A DNA stretch of 64,000 bases, taken from the NCBI GenBank assembly GCA_009746045.1, contig RPFO01000448.1, positions 1,784,547-1,848,546 of the forward strand, given 5' to 3'. The stretch comes from Mesostigma viride (taxonomy: Eukaryota > Streptophyta > Mesostigmatophyceae > Mesostigmatales > Mesostigmataceae). A model generated the notes under the pieces. It was not told where the DNA came from and did no database searches. It saw only the letters and a list, made by a program, of their open reading frames with translations. The position numbers and the translations under genes are program-made. Below, in pieces: positions 61,317 to 64,000 of the stretch (its first letter is position 1; every line of letters starts with the position of its first letter).

Positions 61317-62186
61317 ATGGCGGTGAGTGCCATTATGAGAAAACAACTGTTTTTCTGCATAGTGCTATAAGAAAAATATGCATATTGGCCTGTGGTTGCA
61401 GATGGCGTGGTTGTTCCCTGGCCTTTCAAATCACCCCCACACTGCCAATGCATACTGGGGATCTGACCTGTCGAAATGGTCCAGCAACAACGTAAGGCCC
61501 TGGCATGGCCTGGCTTGAGAGGCTTAGAGGGCACTCCAATTATCTTCGTATCTGGCATCTCTCCTTTCAATACTAGCTTAAGCAGCCAAATTGGCTTGGT
61601 ATCGTGTCAGATTCTGGTACCAATCGTTACTGCTCCCAACTGCAAATTTTCTCCCTGCAGGAGGAGGCAAAACCAAGAAGTCCAGGGTCCGCCTTGTCGC
61701 CAGGGAGCCTGTATGATGCATTCCTCACACACACCTGGGCTGATGACGACCACGGCCGCAACAATCACGAGCGGGTCGCACGCGTCAATGAAAAGCTGGG
61801 TATGCTGGGCTTTAAGACGTGGTTCGATGGGCAGCGCATGCGTGGCAGGATTGAGAAGCACATGGCAGACGGCATTCGCGACTCGAAAGTGGTGCTGGTG
61901 TTCGTCACGCGGCGCTACATGGAGAAGGTTGAGAACGACTGAGGATGACAACTGCGCCAAGGAGTTTGGCTTGGCCGTGCTCAAGGGCCTCAAGTACATC
62001 GTGCCCATCGTCATGGAGGACGCACTGCTGGACCCCAAGAAGTGGATAACTGGAGTCGTCACCATGAACATTGGCACCAAGATCTTCGTGCCCATGACCA
62101 AGGACTCCGACATATCTGTCGACAGCGCGCCCATGCGCAAGCTGCTGGACATCCTGGCTGGCCTTGGTGTGAAGCCAAGGCAGTGA
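61317..62186 (+). CDS. TIR-domain protein (3 exons; one frame disturbance)
   Basis: TIR domains act in innate immune or cell-death signalling, and many cleave NAD+. Exons: ATG-GCG at 61317-61322 (inferred, donor GTGAGT), 61402-61491 (30 codons, donor GTAAGG), and 61661-62186 ending in TGA. All junctions are phase 0. The last exon starts LYDAFLTHTWADDDHGRNNH, the first TIR strand; GFKTWFDGQRMRGRI is the BB-loop region; DSKVVLVFVTRRYMEKV is the central strand; CAKEFGLAVLKG carries a glutamate where NADase TIRs have their catalytic Glu; YIVPIVMEDALLDPKKW and the GTKIFV strand follow. Near 61940 the frame changes once: a stop appears just after RYMEKVEND and the C-terminal third continues in another frame. 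This may be a real frameshift, a sequencing error, or removal of a 16-nt GT-AG segment (61928-61943), which would be unusually short. Confidence 0.8.
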
Positions 62187-62416
62187 GGGGGCTGTCCCTA
62201 CACCACACCACTGAACCACACTGCTACTATTGCCGGCGTGCGCGACCTGATCAGCCTCCGCATGGCGCCCTGCATGCGGGACGTTTCCCGCATAAACCAA
62301 GAGATCCTCCTAGTGGTCATGCCAGCAAGTGTGCGAATGTTGTGCACGTCGGACGCAACCTGTCCAGAGCAAGTGCTAGCAGTAAACTGGGAACCAGACC
62401 TCTGCATGGGCAGCCC

Positions 62417-62517
62417 TAAATAAATAAATAAATAACTACCACAAAAGACCGAGGAACTCTCACGGGGCCCGTGAGAGTTCCTCGGTCTTTTGTGGTAGTT
62501 ATTTATTTATTTATTTA
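62417..62517. repeat. 101-bp palindrome, perfect 50-bp arms
   Basis: The left arm (62417-62466) is the exact reverse complement of the right arm (62468-62517), with a single G between. The centre reads CACGGGGCCCGTG and the outer ends are AAATAAATAAATAA-type. It starts about 230 bp after the TIR stop codon. Confidence 0.97.
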
Positions 62518-64000
62518 TTTTTCTGGCCATTTCGTGAATAAGATGACATTACAATGGCAACTAACTGAAGGAGAAGTAGGGGGGTGTAGTAGGCCTTTGT
62601 AGCTCACGCAATTCACTTTTGATGAAGTTAGTGGCCAATGTACCCACTAGCCGGGTTATGAGACAGAGTCTATAGTTTTTGCGATAGCCAATAGCTGGTG
62701 CCAACTGTTTTGATCTTTGTGTCTGCATGCACCAACGGTTCCCCCCTCCATCCATGCCTCATAGGTTATTTGTGGTGCGCGCAAGCATGACCATCCATGG
62801 GTTTGTGGGTGAACCCTGGGTATGCCGCTAAAAACCAGCTCAGGCTCTGGGTGAAGCCTTTATATTCTCCTGGGCTATCGGGGGTTAGCATGCAACCTAC
62901 CCCCACACCCATCATCATGGCCGAGCGTACAGTCGTCTTGGATAGTCCAAATGACGCGTGGTTGCTATCTGCGACTCCAGACCCGGGCGAGTAAGTCGCG
63001 CCACTTGCCTTCGATCGCGGGTAAAGTATTCGCGTAGAAAAGTACCTCATCGGGTACTCGATCCGTGGCATGCCTTCGATCAACGCATGTTCACACACTA
63101 ACTTATGACCATATGGAGGCGCCAAACGCTCTAAGTTGGTGTTGCCATAGCCCAAGCAATATGATGTCCACCTTGGCATCAGGTGTGTGACTTTAGGAAT
63201 CGTTGACATGGTCATTGGTGTTTAATGGGGCACTCATCATAATGGCTGATAAAATGGGAACCAGTTAACTTCCCCACACGGAGCTGCCACAGTCCTGATT
63301 ATGGAGGCCCGGCCCTGAGATTGAGATAGTTGTCAAGTAACAATAAAGTGTCCAGGCCCACACGCCAGCCCCTGTGGGCAAGCCCCCCCCGCCCCCCAGG
63401 AGGAAGGGGCGCTTTGCTGAACTCGTATAGAGTACGTAGTAGAGATTTATATATTAGTTTTATCGAGTCAGGTTAGTTAGGTCCAACCCCTAGTGGCACT
63501 CAAAGGACCTGCATGCATGGGCGAGGACCACAAGTGAGCTAGTGCCCTTCAAGGTCCTGGTCCTCGTAAACGGTGCTCACCTATGGCACCGAGGCGGGCA
63601 TGGACGCTCACGGACACGCTGCCCCCCCGCGGCTGGACGGCATGTGCGGTTACCAGAATGCTTAGACAGGTCAGGACTGAATGTAGGGTTTTCCACACAT
63701 AGGTCTGTACGGAGTCTATGTATTTACAAGGGTATGCCTCGCATTTCGGACGACATTAGGCAGCGTAGGATCTAGCATAAATGTAGGACATAGATCTTGC
63801 TAGAACCAGTCAGGTAGATCACACCGACCTCGGTCTGGCCGGCCCCCAGCGGCCTGGCCAGCCAGGGCGACATATCCTGACCTGCATGGCCTGGCCCTAA
63901 GAACATTCGCGTAGAAAGATGGGTAAACCTGCCATGAACTATACACAGCAGTTGCTGGCCGACACCGCATTTCCTCCCTCTCGAGATCTTGCTTGGACTG
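62518..64000. other. intergenic sequence, no supported gene
   Basis: A 149-codon minus-strand frame (62766-63215) has no recognisable domain and no splice context, so I leave it uncalled. Otherwise only short chance frames are seen. Confidence 0.4.
63345..63420. repeat. interspersed repeat shared (inverted) with 39340-39420
   Basis: Shares ACACGCCAGCCCCTGTGGG, AAGCCCCCC and GGAAGGGGCGCTTTG with the reverse complement of 39340-39420. Edges undefined. Confidence 0.55.

Noticed and set aside
59209-61660. Ankyrin and TIR as one fused gene
   Set aside because: The exon at 59209 has a clear stop at 59347-59349 and no good donor before it, so two genes are called; read-through remains untested.

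Overview
This looks like nuclear DNA of a ciliated or flagellated microbial eukaryote, probably an alga. Genes have spliceosomal introns with GT-AG borders. Coding exons are GC-rich, and the spaces between genes are packed with tandem repeats and nested transposons. An axonemal dynein gene implies motile cilia. I cannot name the species.

Layout: (1) 1-3883 is mostly non-coding, with a C tract and the likely 3' remnant of a LINE-type element. (2) 3884-20735 (+) holds an apparently complete ten-exon axonemal dynein heavy chain of the DNAH1 (inner-arm, single-headed) class, about 4,240 residues. (3) 20736-22477 is intergenic. (4) 22478-44565 is a nest of insertions. A ~60-bp minisatellite was split by a Ty3/Gypsy-like LTR element (22546-44188, minus strand, 5-bp target duplication CTGAC). 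That element's gag region was then split by a 10.56-kb CACTA-type DNA transposon (31687-42246, 56-bp perfect terminal inverted repeats). A further ~2.5-kb insertion lies between its gag and pol. (5) 44566-47640 has unassigned open frames and a 1.7-kb cluster of tetranucleotide repeats. (6) 47641-53830 holds a possible gene end, a ~173-bp satellite, candidate small multi-exon loci of unknown function, MITE-like elements and a 9-bp minisatellite. (7) 53523-59349 (+) is a small ankyrin-repeat gene whose 33-residue repeats are each one 99-bp phase-0 exon; an intron-plus-exon module of ~1.03 kb has been duplicated in tandem. (8) 59502-61031 is a second, long array of the same ~60-bp minisatellite. 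(9) 61317-62186 (+) is a three-exon TIR-domain gene with one frame disturbance. It is followed by a 101-bp, essentially perfect palindrome and about 1.5 kb with no gene I can support.

The dynein gene works in the axoneme. The ankyrin and TIR genes sit in tandem on the same strand 2 kb apart and may form a signalling or immunity-type locus; that pairing is an inference. The most unusual structures are the ankyrin exon-module amplification, a 23-bp intronic repeat that copies the dynein 5' splice site five times, the palindrome behind the TIR gene, and the three-level nest of insertions.
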